Below the pieces are notes generated by a model, which saw only the letters and a list, made by a program, of their open reading frames with translations, was not told the DNA's origin and searched no databases. This document shows, one piece after another, positions 38,007 through 52,600 of a stretch of 64,000 bases of DNA (its first letter is position 1; every line of letters starts with the position of its first letter). The stretch spans positions 1 to 64,000 of the forward strand of contig LSRY02000077.1 in assembly GCA_001643675.2 (NCBI GenBank). Direction: 5' to 3'. The DNA comes from Monocercomonoides exilis. Its lineage: Eukaryota; Preaxostyla; Oxymonadida; Polymastigidae. The position numbers and the translations under genes are program-made.

Positions 38007-41000
38007 TCATTTGAAGAATCCAGCAAACGGGTCTTGCTGCTGTTGTTGTGTTTGTGTCTGTCTTTGTTGAGCAAAGTGTATCTGAGCAGCAGAATTTGAA
38101 GGAGAAGCCATTGGAGTTCTGTTGAATGGAGCTGAAGAGACAGCTGGATTGTATTGTGCACTGTACATTGGCTGCTGCATGGCGCCTGGCACAAATGGGA
38201 CAGCAGCAACAGCAGCGGAAGAAGGAGAAGGAGAAGGCGAAGGAGAAAAGAAGGAAGAGAGGAAGTCAGTGGAGACAGCGGCTTTGGCTGGTTTGTTGTC
38301 TAAAACAAGATCTTCATCGTCGTCTGTGACTGCATTTGTGGTCATATTCATGTTCATGTTTGAGGCTGAAGCAACACTTGAATTTGATCCAAATGCAAAG
38401 GCAGGAATAGAAGAAGAAGAAGGAGAAGGTGAAGAAGAAGCAGGAGAAGGAGAAGGAGAAGCATTCATTGGGAACATTGGAATAGAAGATGTTTGAGGAG
38501 ATGGCTGTGAAGGTGCCATTGCAACAGGCTTTGCTGTTTGTGCAGAAGAAGGTGCTGTTGAAGGAAAGGAGAAGAAAGAGGCGAAATTGGAATTAGCTGA
38601 AGAAGAAGAGGAGGAGGAGGAGGAAGGAACTTGACTGATTGGCTGCAGCTGCTGAGAAAGAGGAGGAGAAGGAGAAGAAGAAGAAGAAGAAGACAAAGAA
38701 GAAGATGATGTTGTTGTTGTAGATGGAGCTGGGGATGTTGTTGGAGAAGAGAAGAAGAATGGAACAGAAGCAGAAGCAGAAGCAGAAGCAGGGGAAGATG
38801 TTGATGGTGCTGTTGAAGAAGGCGAAGGCGAAGGAGAAGAAGAGAAGAAGGAAGGAGAAGACGTTGGAGCAGGAGAAGAATGCTGGGAAATGTGACTCAA
38901 TTGCTGTGTGTTAGAAGGAGTAGAAGAAGAAGAAGAAGAAGAAGAAAAGAAGGAAGGAGAAGCAGAAGCAGAAGGATGAGGAGAAGGAGAATGAGAAGAA
39001 GAAGAAGATGATGATGATGATGATGATGATGAGTGAGGTTGAGTTCTGTTTGTGATTGGGGCAGACAAGTCATCTAAATGGCCGTGTTGTTTGCGCTGTG
39101 CTATTCTTTCCAAGTCAGCCATGGAGAGCTCAGAGGGAAGGGGGGGACGCACACGCTGAGGGAGGGAGAGTGGAGGAGAGAGAGAAAGAAGGAAAGAAGG
39201 AAAGAGAAAGAGAAAAAATAAATAAATAAATAAAATTTAGAAGATGAAGAAGAAAATGAAAAATATTAATATTTTCATAACAAAAATGTATCGCAGTTAT
39301 TTTAAAAAAAGAATTTTTTTCAAAAAAAATACTGTAAATAAAACAGAATTAAATCAAAATTATACCGTTTGCTTCTTTTGTGCAGGTTTTGAAGCCATCT
39401 GCAGATGTTTTGGAGTGACAGTTGGTGGAAGTGGAGTGGGAGGACGCTGAAGATAACAAATATAATTGAGAGAATAAAACAAATAATTATGAATAAATGT
39501 TTGTTTAATAAATATGTTTATTTAGAATAATCACAGAAACATGAATATATTCAATGTTAATAACACCAAAACGATTATTAAAGAACAATATATATCTAAC
39601 ATATTTCTCATTCTATTTATCATTCATTCATTTCATTCACTCCTTCCCTCCTTCCCTCCTTCCCTTTCTCGCACAGACCGGCAGATCGCTTGGATACTCC
39701 TTCCCCATCATCGTCTTCACTCTCCACAGCACTTGCATTGCAGTTGGCCTGTGCTCTGGGTCTGGCTCAAGCATAAAGTCAATCAGCGACAGAAGCTCAG
39801 GCGTGTACATTTCACGTGGCACTGGGGAATGTGTGGGGTGGTTGGGTTAAAAAAAGGGGAGATATAAAAAGTAAAAATTAATGTGTGTATATGAATATGA
39901 AAATGAAGATAAAAAAAAATATGAAAAATTTCGAAATATTTATGTTTAAAAGAATCGGATGAGTGTGTATTTATTTTTATTTAATTGGGTTTTATCTAAC
40001 TTAAATGCAACAACTTCCTTCTTGCAATCCATATGTTAAAAGCAATTTCTTTTCTTTCATTGTCAATTTTCTTTTCGTTTTTATTTCTCTCCCTAATTTT
40101 CAAAATCACACTCACATACTTCCCATCTTCCCGTCTTTGCTTCTGGCTGCACTGAGCCTTTCTCGTTCGCTCTTGATCCACTCTTCTTCTGTCGGGTAGC
40201 TGTATGACAGATTCAAAATAGCCAAATTTCCTCCCTTTTCAAACGGGTTCTCGTAGAAGCACATCCCGTAAAGGAGACATCCCAGCGCCCAAATATCGCC
40301 TTTAAGTCCGATCTTCTGCTTCCGGAACAGATCTGTCATTTCAGGTGCCTTGTAGCAAGGAGTCGTGAATTTTTCAATGCGCTCAGAAAGCGAGTTTCTC
40401 TGTGATGGAGTCATCGAAGCAACATCAAACTCTTCTGTCGTGCAACTTCCAAAATCGCCAATTTTGTATAATGTATCATAAGAATGAAATACGTTTTCAA
40501 TCTTCAAGTCTCTGTGTGTAATTGGAGGATTTCTCGTGTGAAGGTACACGACACCTGACACAATCTGTTCAAAAATGCACAAAATTTGTAATTCTGTCAA
40601 ATGTGTTGTATCGGCAACACTGTTCATTTCGGAAACGAGGGTTGCTGGGCAATACTCCAACAGCAATAAGTACTCGCGATTGTATGTATCAACCTGAACG
40701 CATTCTGAATAAAGCAGCTGAAGAATATTCGGATGTTTCAATGATTTCTATAAAAATCAAAATAAATTTCGAACAATATATGAGAAACGTTAAGTTAAAT
40801 TCAAGCCATCATATTTATCTCGTGCTCACAGCTCGCAATAGCTTCTCTTGTTGAAGCTGCCATTCGTTTTAAAGCATATTGCTTTCCTGAATATCAAAGC
40901 GAATTCATCAAAATATTTCTCAAAAGAAAACGCAATACCAGAGTTAATATCTTTAACAAGGTCTACAAATGAAAATCCACCTAAAAAAACATAAATTTAA

Positions 41001-41143
41001 TCTGTTCAAGCATATAATTATTATTTAATACCTTCTCCAAGTTTCTTCTGGACCTGAAGGGTGTAAGGTCCCAAAGAAAATGTTTCATTTAATGTTGTTT
41101 GAAAGGAATCGGCTATCTTTGAAAAAAAAGTCTTGATGCTCAT
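38007..41143 (-). CDS. NAK-family (AAK1/GAK/Ark1-like) serine/threonine kinase
   Basis: Seven minus-strand exons (41032-41143, 40939-40980, 40807-40886, 40120-40747, 39679-39821, 39366-39446, 38007-39155) give 744 residues. The kinase domain has the glycine loop GEGGFSFVDLV, the lysine in QYALKRM, HRDLKIEN, the DFG motif in IGDFGSC and the APE motif in CYKAPEM, so it looks active. The NAK family phosphorylates clathrin adaptor subunits and controls endocytosis and actin. After the domain come RPPTPLPPTVTP and a 380-residue Ser/Pro-rich tail ending QQQDPFAGFFK. DPF is an AP-2 appendage-binding motif, which fits this role. The third intron (40748-40806) needs a GC donor; using the nearby GT donor gives a stop. 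Confidence 0.88.
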
Positions 41144-42147
41144 TTATCAAGATTTTTATGCAATTTGATCAAAATTCCCAACATTGAATAAAATTTGAAT
41201 TGATTTTTTGCTAAAAAAAAGGAGATGAAGAAAGTCGAATGCTCATGTTCAACAATGAAAAAAACAAACGAAATCTTTCATTTTTCCAACAACTTTATTT
41301 TATTTTTTTTAATTTTATTTTATTTTATTTTATTTTATTTTATTATATTTTATTTTTTTGTTTTGTTTTGTTTTGAATTTTGTTTTCAGCTTTTAAATAG
41401 TATTCAAAGTCATTATTCTTAAAAGAAAATTACTCACAACATAATTCTAAGGAGGTAGGTTAGAAGGAGTGCATGAATATTATTAAAAGACAAATGATAG
41501 TTTTTATTTTGGAAAATGAAAAATTGGTGTGTGGATGGTTTGATAACTCTTTTGTCATTCTATAAATAAACGAATAAGATATCATAATGTCCACAAAGTT
41601 TTCTTAGATTCAAAATCTTATCATTTATTGCGAATTAACTTTTTAATAGGAAAAATATATGGCTGATCCTTTCTGTAATCACACTTTTGTTCGAATTTTG
41701 ATCACAGTTTTTATTTCGATGAGATTTTTGTTAAAATTTTGTTTCTGCAATAACAACATCATGAACAACGTGTATTATCAGTCCAAGTTCTTTTTTTCAA
41801 AATCCCATTGAGATAATAATTTTGATCAAAACTCGAACAAAAGAATGATTTCAAAAAGGATCAGCAACATAAACTATTTAGTATATTTTTTTTTATTATT
41901 GAAAAAATGATTGTGCATATTTGTTTATATAAATCAGAGAATAATGAAAAATTACAACAAGATATTAATTGCATTTTTCAACCAAAAGAGTGAGTAACAT
42001 TCTTTCCTCAAATTCAAAACGATGCAATAATTTTCTGGTTTACATAAGCACTTTTGTTTGAAAACATCTGACTGGAATAATTCAAAAAATAGTTGTTAAT
42101 TATACTTGAAAATAATTTCTTATCAAATGTTATGAAGAAAAATCTTT

Positions 42148-42194
<47 letters not shown>

Positions 42195-43606
42195 TACCCA
42201 ACGATGAAATATTTCGATTTATTTTTTTCACTATTCTGAAATTTCAAAAAATGAAAATCTCTTTTGTGCACTATTTACTATTTAAAATTGTTTATCTTAT
42301 AAGTGGAAAAATCTCACTTTAAGCATTTTCATTAATTAATTGTGAACTTTTGTTTTATTATTTATGATTAAATAATTCAAACAAAACGTGTTCATTTTTT
42401 TAAAGTGCTTGTGAGGAAACAATAAATATTGCAATAACATCAATAATGAAAGAATACGGATAAAAAAGTCCAATTCATTTTGAACTCTGAGTAAGTTATA
42501 AAAAATTATGAGCAAAACAAGTATTTATTGTTATTCGCAAAGAAAAGCTTGAAAGTTCGTATTTTCCCGCTATTATACAAAATTTGACAACTTATTGTTC
42601 AAAATTAATCGAAATAAAGTTATTTTTTGCGTTCAATAAAATAAAATTAGTAATTAAAATGTTTGATTATTTTTGAAGTTATATTTTTTCATTCAAAATT
42701 TTTGTTTCAAGAATTTCCTTTGAACATAAATTCATTTTCACTGCAGAGTGAATAGGCTCAATAAAGACATTTGAATATTGATTTCAGCTGATTCACTTAA
42801 TTTTTAAACAGTTGTAATAAATCTAGCATTTGAATTCAAAAGCTCTTTTCAATGACATAAAAATTTTAAAAAGTCTGCAACCCGAAAAAAGTTATGATTA
42901 CAAAAATAATCACCCAAATAATACTTTTTTCAAACAAAATAATAATATTTGCATTCGAATTAATAATTGTTTTAAACAAAACATAATTTAATTTACTCTC
43001 TCTCACAAATTTTTGTGAAGATGATTTTTTCACTTTTGAATAGGAAATTATTTTGTAATGTTATTAATTTTTTTATGCAATAGATAATATTTTGAAAAAT
43101 TTTATTTTTACCTGAAAATTTCAATAATTACAAAAAATTTTAGTTCAAATTAAAATATAAGATATTTTTATTTCGAATCCAAATTTATTAATTCGTTTGC
43201 AAAATTATAAATTCGATTACAAAAATACTCATTTCGAGTAATTTAAGGTGTATAATTTTTATGAAATGAAGAAAAATGTAAAGATATTTGTGCAACATTG
43301 CATTTTTCACTTGATCCCTGCTTCATCTTGTGATTATTTAAGATAATTGAAGTTTGCTGACAATTCAAAGAATTGGGACAGAATTCTCACAATTATGAAA
43401 AATACAATGAATTGTTCCAACCTTTTTCTGCTATTGAATGATTATTATTCTAACATTATCGTGCAATATTAAATATAAAAATATAAAAAATTAAAAAAAA
43501 TCTTTGAAAGAACTGTGTGGAACAAAATTCATAAAATAAAAAATTTCGTCCCAATTAACCTTTTATGCCATTATAATTAATAATTGTTTTGTGAATTTTG
43601 AAGGAT
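41144..43606. other. 2.46-kb AT-rich intergenic region
   Basis: Upstream of both the kinase (minus) and the giant surface protein (plus), so it should hold both promoters. Very AT-rich with many T-runs, including a TTTTA-type repeat at about 41300-41360. No coding gene recognised. Confidence 0.7.
42149..42193 (+). repeat. 45-base poly(T) tract
   Basis: An uninterrupted T-run of about 45 bases. The poly-lysine open frame across it on the minus strand is an artefact. Confidence 0.97.
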
Positions 43607-46600
43607 ATGCGTTGGAGTTTCATTTTCGTTATATATTACGTATGCTTAGCTGAAGATGTTACAGATGCATACGTTTCTGATGATGGGAATGGATTTTGTA
43701 CATCGGAAGCACAACCTTGCAAAACATTTGAAGAAGCACTTGCCGCGATGGATGAATGGAACAACCACAAATTGACAATTAATGTTGTTGGATATATCAC
43801 TTTACACAGAGATGTAATATTACATGCGCTCGAGTCAGGAATGGAAATTTGTTCATCGTCGAATTCTCTTTCAAAAATAATTTTGCCTGAAGTTATAAAA
43901 CACGAAGGTTCAAATTATTATCCAATTCAAAATGAAGGGTTTTTAGCGTTAAGAAATATTGATATAAATCAGCAACCAGTTATGTATGATGAAGAAAAAA
44001 GGAAAAAGAATGGAGTTTTACATTCTCGGTATTATTTTTCCATGACGGACTGTAAATTATCATTTAATAACCCTGATGATGCAGTCATTGAAACATGCAA
44101 TTTTTGTGTTGAAGGACAATTCACATTATCAAGATTAACAATAGATAAAGCAAATGGACACACATTTTCTCGATCCATGTTTGAAAGCTCAATAAATTAT
44201 TGTCAAACGATAGACATCACAAACTGTGTATTTTCTGACATGACATTTAAGCAAGGACGATTCATTTCTCTGGAAAGCGAAACGATTTCCGTGACAAACT
44301 GTAGTTTTAAAAACGTTACAAGTTTAGGAAGGTGGACATCTATCATTTTAAATAGTTGTACAGACAAAAATTCACAACTGACATTAATGATAGATAACAT
44401 GACAGTGGAAAATGTCAATGCACCGAACGCAGAAGAAGGAGGTGGAATGGCAATTGGGCTTGATCCAGGATCCTTGTTAACTGTGAAAGGATCGCAGACG
44501 TTGTTCAAGAGTTGTGGTTGCGATACAACGAAGACAGGAAAAGGAGGAGGCATTTACGTTGAAGGAGATTTAGATGTTGAGCTGATGTTTGAAAAGGAGA
44601 TCAAATTCGATGATAATCATGCATTTTTGGGTACAAACATATTTATATTCAACATGTCACTGGAAACGGTCGTTCAAAAAGATCATTTTCTGTTTGCAGC
44701 AGATGACAACGGAGTGTTTTCTTGGAAGGAAAACGAGCTGATGGGCACCAAATACTCACCAAAAACGCAGTTTATTGAAGACTTTTATGATTATTCTGCT
44801 GAGGATGAAATTCTGAATTTGTTCATGTTTTTAAGTGGGTTAAAGAGCAGAAATATCTATCTTTCGCAAAACGGAAAAGATCACATTTATTGCGGATTAA
44901 CAGTTTATCCATGTGAAAGCATTGCATTTAGCACTTCTCAATTTGACATAAAGAATACAAATTCTAAAACTCTTCATTTACCAGCATATAAAACTACACA
45001 TTTGAGTAAAGCAGTTTTGCTGGAAAAGGAATTAAGCTCCGTGGCCTTTTCTGTTGCTGGAGTATTCAGTCAATCCAATAATGAGCAAATGGCAGAGATA
45101 AATATAATGCAAAGTATTGAAGCGCTTTCCGATGCAGAACGTGGCAGTGTGAATTGCCATTGCACCACTTCGTTTCACTCAATTCAGTTTGACTTGCCTG
45201 ATAAGTTCATTTCAACTGCCGTTTTACCCACGTCTGTGATTAGCTGGATGTTTGACTCACATTCTGCGTATCTTTTTCTGGACAAATGTTCAATATGTGC
45301 TCCTGAGAATGTTTTGAAGCCTTTGGAATACAGATTTTTGTGCGGAGAAGGAGGAAGCGTAAAGATTGTTGATACTCAGATGATTGGAAAAGATGAGTCG
45401 AAGATTACGACGAGGTGGGAAGAGAGCCCTTTTCTGATTAGCAAAATGAGCGGTGATTTAACAATAAGCGGATTGACAATGGAAAGAATTGAAGTAATAG
45501 ATGGAGCATGTGTGAGTGTTACGAGTGGTGGAGAAAGCAGCGAATTGAAGGTGAGCATCGCCAACTCATCTTTTAAGTCAATCACAAGCACATGCGGGAG
45601 AGAAGGAGGCGCGTTGAGCATTAAGCTAAACGAAGAAAATGCAGCTTTTCAGTTAAAAGGAAATGACGCAACTTCTTTCACGTCTTGTGCAGCAGAAGGC
45701 TGCCAATCAAAAGGAGGAGGGCTGTTTCTCGAGATGACTGGAGAAAACTCGCTTTTTCAAGTGCCGAAGTCATCTTCTTTTGTCGTGTTTGGAAAAGGGA
45801 ACAGAGCGACATTTGGAACAGGAATGTATTTTGTGTGGGATAACCTGCAGACGAAAAAAGAGGATCTTACTCCACTCGGAGAAGGTCTTACCGCAGCAGA
45901 AAACGTTGTCGCAGTGTGCGACAGAGGAGCTATGGAAAAAGAACTGGATCTGTTTGTTTATCTGAAAGTGGTTGATGACGCTGCGAAAAGCGATGAAGTG
46001 TATGCGGGAAAAAGCGACAGGGCAGAGTTGTGTCTTGTTGCTGAGTATCCGTGTCATCTTGTTTCGTCAGCGATGAAGCGCTTTGCAGCAGACGACAAAC
46101 AGAAGAGAATAATTGTCTGTGGAGAAGTGGAAATTGAGACTGATCTTACTTGGGGAAGCACTACAAACAAGGAAATCGTGATTTCTTCGCTTCCATTCAA
46201 TGAAGAACTTACAAGAAACGTTAACCAGAGTCATTTTACAAATGCACAAAGCTCAAGGAAATCACAGAAAAACAATCAATTTGAAAGAAGCAGAATGGTT
46301 TTAACTGCAAATGCTGCTGTGAAAGCGCAAGGGGATGCTGCTGTTAAGAACACACACACATTAACGATTGAACACATAACATTTCTGATTAATGAGATGA
46401 AGAGAGATTTTCATCCTTCGTGCTTAATTTCCTCTGACAACGCAATGACTGTGTCAATGCTGCAATCAACAGACAGAGAGAATGTTTCAGAGCTTTCTAG
46501 TCAAAGCGACTGTTCTGTCTCATTGACAGATGTGTATGTATTGGGCGATGTTGGAACAGAACGGGTGACGACTTTGAACAGCTTGCTTGAGATTAATTCT

Positions 46601-49600
46601 GGAAGTCTTTTGATTTCCGGGCTGCAGATTTCGACTCAGTTTACGTTTGCCAAATCTCCAATTTCACTTGCTGATTTGTTGATATTGGCGAAAATAACTG
46701 CACTGAAAATAGGAACAGAAGCTTCTTCCTCACCTTCTGCAGCATTTGGAGATAATAACGACAACTATCTGATTGTGCAGGAAGGTCCACTTATCGAAAT
46801 TAACCGCAACACAATCAACATGAACGGAGATTTCTCTTTCATCGAGTCTGCAAATGGACCAGCGCTTATTAACATTGGAAGGGATGGGCATGCCATTGTA
46901 TCGAACAGCCACATTAAGCGATGTCTCAATGGAGCAGCAAGCGATGGCAAAGGAGGAGTGTTTGGGGTGAGCTTGATTGGCGAGCTTGTACTCCGAAATA
47001 CGACATTTGAAAGCTGCGGAATGAAAGGCGAAGGAGGCTGGGGAGGCGCTATTTATGTGACAGGAAGTGCTGAACTGGAGCTTCATTCGTGTATTATCAA
47101 GGATTGCTTCACTGGAAAAGGCGGAAAAGGTTGTGGAGGAGGGCTGTTCATCGATAAAGATCTCAGCGAATTTGTGAGCGAGGACACAATCATCAGCGGA
47201 TGCACCACTTATGGCGGATGTGGAGGAGGAATTTATGCGAATGCGAAGGCTGAGGGAAATCTGGTTCAAGCTCAGATCAAAATGACATTTGAAGGAAATG
47301 GGAGAGAAGAAGAGGATGCCACTGCGAAAGGGAAAGACATTTTTATAAGCGACACACATGCGACCGAGATGACAGCAGAAGCAAATCCGTTTTATTTGTG
47401 CGGCACAAGCGAAGTTGGAAGAAAAGTTTATTATTCGAACTTGGCGATTGAGCCAGCGGTGGAAAAGGAGGAGGAAGGATGGCTCGGCTACGATATCCGG
47501 AAGAGGAAAGTGAACACGAATGAAGGAACAACCGATGCGAATTGTGGATTATCCAACGAACAGCCTTGCAAAACGATCAAAACAGCAATAGACCTGTTTC
47601 CAACACAAGTCGGAGCTGGCGATGATGCTGAGAAGACTGTTGAACTTTCTGAAGAAAGCGATGAAAGTGAGAAGGAGACGATTCTTGTAAGCAAAAAGAA
47701 AGTTGCAATTGAAGGCAAACTAAGAGAAGATCGGAGAATTGCTTCAATAATTATCACAAACCTCGAAGTCGCAGGCACATTATTCGCAATTGATACAGAC
47801 GGTACATTGAACTTGAAGGACGTTCAAATAACACACAATTCAAAACACGAAGAGAATTGCCAGTCTTCTTTATTTCAAGTGAATGAAGGCTCACAACGAG
47901 CGAACCTGATTCTTCAGAACATTCAGATATCGACAGAAGCAGTTTACAGCCTAAACAAGCATTTCACAGCTTCTCTTATAAAGTCTTACAGTGGAAAAGT
48001 TCGAATTTCTGATATTTCTATAAGCACATTCGGTTTGGAACAGCCGGCTATAAGCATCGTCGGTGCAACTTCTTCACTTGTCATTGGGGGAAATACAACT
48101 TTAAAGTTCATAAGTCAGCCAACAACCGATTCACCGGCTGGCATTCTTATTAACACAGGCGATGAGCCTATTGATGTAGCAATTGAAGGCATAAGCATTG
48201 TTGATGCAAATGCGCCTGCTTCGACAAAAGGAGGCGGCATTTGTGTTTTTCTTAGCGATGAAAGCAGCTCATTTCATCTGTGTCATGAGGAAGCAATCAG
48301 CTCAAAAGAGAAAGTTACTTTGAGCGGATGTCGAGTGTCAGGTGAAGCAGGAAAAGGAGGGTGCATTTTCCTTTCAATGAAGCAGAGTGTGGATGTGAAG
48401 TTTCCAAAGTACAAAGCAAATATCCTTTTTGACTCGGAAGGAGATGTGAAAAGCGATGCGTTTAAAGGGAAGTATTTGTTTTTTGAAGCAAAAAGCTTGT
48501 TGAACTGCATTAACAATGAAAAATTTGGCTTTTTGATCGAAGATTACGAAACATACGGCGACTGGCCAAATTTGATTGGACTCGACGAAGCAGAATTTGT
48601 GAATGAAGAAATAGAATTGTTCAGACTCATCTTTGCGACAGCTGAAAATGTTATTAAAATAAATGCGAAAGACGGCAAAGATGTGACATGGTGCGGAGGC
48701 GAGCGAAACTGCAAGAGCTTTTCTTATGGAGTCAGTCGCTTAGATTTCGAATCTGCCAATCCTTCTCTATTTCTGTTGGGAAGTAATCCGTTTCCCGTCT
48801 CTGAGCAGCTTGTCTGCAAAGGCAGTGAAGGAAACCTCAAAATTTGTGGCGACAGTTCGTCTGACGCGAAAGCGAATCTTGTTTTTGCAGCTGAATTTTC
48901 GTTGTCTGCTAAAGAAGATGATTCGAAAGAGAGCTGCATTTTGTTTGAGTCAGGCACTGAGCTTGAAAACATCATTGCTTCGGTGCCTGAGATGTTTATG
49001 ACGGACGATCTGGAACAGCCACAGGCTATTTTTGAGCTGAGAGGCACTTCTGGATGCCTGAAGCTGAACAAGGTGACTTTTACTCAGAGGGACAGCAAAA
49101 CGGAAAGGGAATTATTTGGCAGTCATATTTTAAGGAAAGACCTCTCAATGAAAACGATCCATTCAACAACTGATCTTGGATCTGAATATCGTTTGGTGCT
49201 AATAAACGACGGTTCTGCGGAATTTGTTGAGGTGAAGCTGGAAAAGCCAGAAACCAAAGATTTTTTGCTCTTTCAATCGTCTCCATTCTTCTTTTCTGTG
49301 AGCAGCGGAGGACATTGCACTCTTTCCAGCTGCACATTCAGTGGAATCAAAATTACAGTTGAAAGAGAAGCTGTTGTTGAGATGAAGTCATGCGAAGGCG
49401 CCACAAATGGAGCAACATTTACAATCAGAAAATGCACATTTACCGAATGCGTTTCGAGCAAAGGAGTAGAAGGAGGAGCGTTGAGCATCAAGTCTTCTTT
49501 AGACACTTCCAGAATCAGATTTCTGGATGATGGGCCAACATCGTTTGCCAATTGTCAAGCAGAAGAGAATGAAGGACGTGGAGGCGGACTGTATATTTTC

Positions 49601-52600
49601 TTACACTCAAATGAAGAACCTTTTGGAGGAGTGGAGTTTCCCAAGAAGAAGGAGAACTTTGTGATTGAAGGCAACTGCAATGCTCATGAAGGGAAAGGAA
49701 TATTTCTTGACGTGAGCGATCTTTCAGCCACAGTCAAGAAAGAGAACTTTGCCTTTGCTGAGCTGATTGATAAGGCACAGAGGGAGTCATTGCTGTACGG
49801 AAGAGATGATAGCGTATTCACCGACAAGCCAATTGATTTGTACTCATTCCTGTTGGATGAATATTTCAGCGACGTAATCTTTTTGAAAGGAGAGAATGTG
49901 GATGCACAACAAGCACTCACATCTTCGCAAGCTTCGTTTGCATTCTGCGGACATTTCAATGCTCCGTGCAAGTCATTCGGCGAAGGAACGAAACATTTTC
50001 CAAAGGACTCGCAAAGAAACAGATTAGTCATTGAGAAGAAAGCATTTGCAGAATACACCTATTTTTGGACAAAGTTTGATGAACTTTTCGTAAGCGGTGA
50101 ACCCGAAACATTCTTCAAGAAAACGGATTTAACAGAAAACGAATGTTCTGCAATTGAAGATGATAATCAATATGGCATACTTGATTTTCCTTCGTCACTC
50201 ACAACAGAAAACGACTATCAAGCTGTGATGTCTTTTGATTACCCCATCACTTTCTCACATTTGGTTGTCTCGTTTCCACCATCGTTCAAAGCAGACACTT
50301 CTTTCGGGGGCAATGCTTGCAGAGAAGAAAATCATTCATTCAAAGGCAACCAACAAGCAGGCTTTGTACCGAGAGGTTTGTATTTTTGCAATGGCGCTGG
50401 AACAAATGGCAAAATCTCCTTTGAATTCTGCACATTCCAGCTATCTTCAGCTCCAACAAGTGAATTGAATTATTATATCATATCTTCTACTTCTGGAATG
50501 ATTTCGTTTAAAGATGTTATATTTGATGGAGCGCAACAAGCAACGAAATATGTATCTGAATCACCAAACATCAATTCCCATGCCAATGGTGATGAGAAAT
50601 TTGTACTATTTAATCTGTCTCCGATTCGATTAGGGGGAGACGACATCACTGGAATATTAATAAGCAATTCGTTGTTTTCGCACATCTCAATCGCACAGGG
50701 ACCTCTTTTTTATTTGGAGCGTTTGCAAAGTGCTGTCTTTGAAAACAACATTTTTACGTCCATATGCCGGAATGGTGATGAAGAGATGGAACCCCCAAAA
50801 ATTGGCGGAAGCATAATCGATGTTGTCGAGCAGAAAGCAGAATATTTTATTACTATAAGCGGAACGCAATTTTCTCAATGTACATCTCCTCTTTCAAAAC
50901 AAGGTGGTGCAATTTCAATTGAATCACCAAAGAGTTACGTTGGAAATATTCTAAAGATCGACAAAGGATCATCGTTTGAGAAATGCGCATGCAACAAAGA
51001 CGAAGGAAGAGGCGGAGCCATCTCGTTTTATTATTCAGCTTTGCAAGATGTAACTTTTAGCAAATTGCAATTTGAAGATACAAACGAAGCGAAAATCGGA
51101 AAGAACATTTGGGTTGGATTTTCTACTTTTGACATGAACAAATTACGAAATGCGTTTTACGGTCTGAGAAAGTTTGACAGATACGAAGGAGCAGAAAACG
51201 AATATGCGATTAGCATTGAAGGAGCTGAAGCACTGGAGACAGATTTAATTCCTATTTTGAATCTCAATAGGATGACAGTGGCGTATGTATCGAATGACGG
51301 GAACGACGATTCTGAATTGTGTGGAATAAAAGTGCTGCCATGCAAAACAGTTATGAAGGCTCATTCAGTGCTTTCACACAGCATTGAAGACAGATACTCG
51401 ACGCTGAAATTGCTGAGCCGAACAGTTCTTTCGGAGAATATTGTTGCGAGACAACAAATAGTTACTGTTATCGAATCTGCCGACGAGCGCAGGAAAGAAA
51501 TTGCGGAGATCCCAGCAAACATGAACAGATTCGGGGCTGAGTTTCAAGTGGTCAATATTCTCCTTGTCAGAAACATAGAATTCATTTGTGGAGCAAAGAA
51601 TGAAAACAGCAACGATAGCAAAGCAACATATTCATCAAAAGAAGTCGAGAATGATAATGAAATGCTTATCCAGTCATATTATGACGCTGCCTTTTTGATT
51701 CACAACATTCAAGATGCGAAATTAGCAAGACTATCGCTGGTAAGCTGCACTTTTACAGCAGGCGCTGATATGATTAAGATAAAGAACAATTTGATATGTG
51801 TGGATGGAGGAGAGCTTGATATGGATGATGTTTTGTTTGATGGAATGGGTTTGGATTGCAATTCAGCAATATGCGTTGCATATGGCGGGGAAGTCGCACT
51901 CACTGGCGTTACGATAAAGAATTGTGTTTTCGTTAAGTATGTTATTGGATTGTATCCAAATAGCAGATGCAAACTTTTGAGGTGCCTGTTTTCTTCGTTA
52001 TTGCTAACATACAATTCTGTTGTCGAAACTTTCGTTGAGCAAAATGCAAACAAGGATGCAGAGGAAAAACATAATATTGAATTTGACGATTGCGAATGGA
52101 GAAATATCACAGGATATTCTTGTTTGAGCTATTCAAGCAAGAGCAGAAATGGAGAAATAAAACTGACGAAATGTTCATTCTCTTATTGCGATTCTAAGAT
52201 GAGATATGGTATCATTTTTATTTCATCTTATCAGACAAACATTATTACATTGAATAGAATTACGATGTTTAATTGCTTATGCAATGTTGGAGGAGCTGTG
52301 TATATTTCTCTGCTTGAGCAGGACTCACTTGAAAGTCCACCTCTTTTGCAATCACCAGTTTTTTCATCGAAGTTAACAAACGAGCAACAAGGTAATGAAG
52401 AGAGCATAATATTTCATAATTGTTTGTTCATTGGAAATATCAGTGATTCCCTTGTTTGCCATGTGTGCTTATGTGATTCAAGAAAAGACTTCATTAAAAA
52501 TACAGTATTTGACGATTTGTGCTACAGTAGCTCGAAAACAGAATCAGTTTATCTGGATGTGAAAGTAGACCCATCGCAAAGCGGATGGAAAGACAATTGG

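Noticed and set aside
42014-42271. Poly-Lys minus-strand open frame
   Set aside because: It is created by a 45-base poly(T) tract in AT-rich intergenic DNA.
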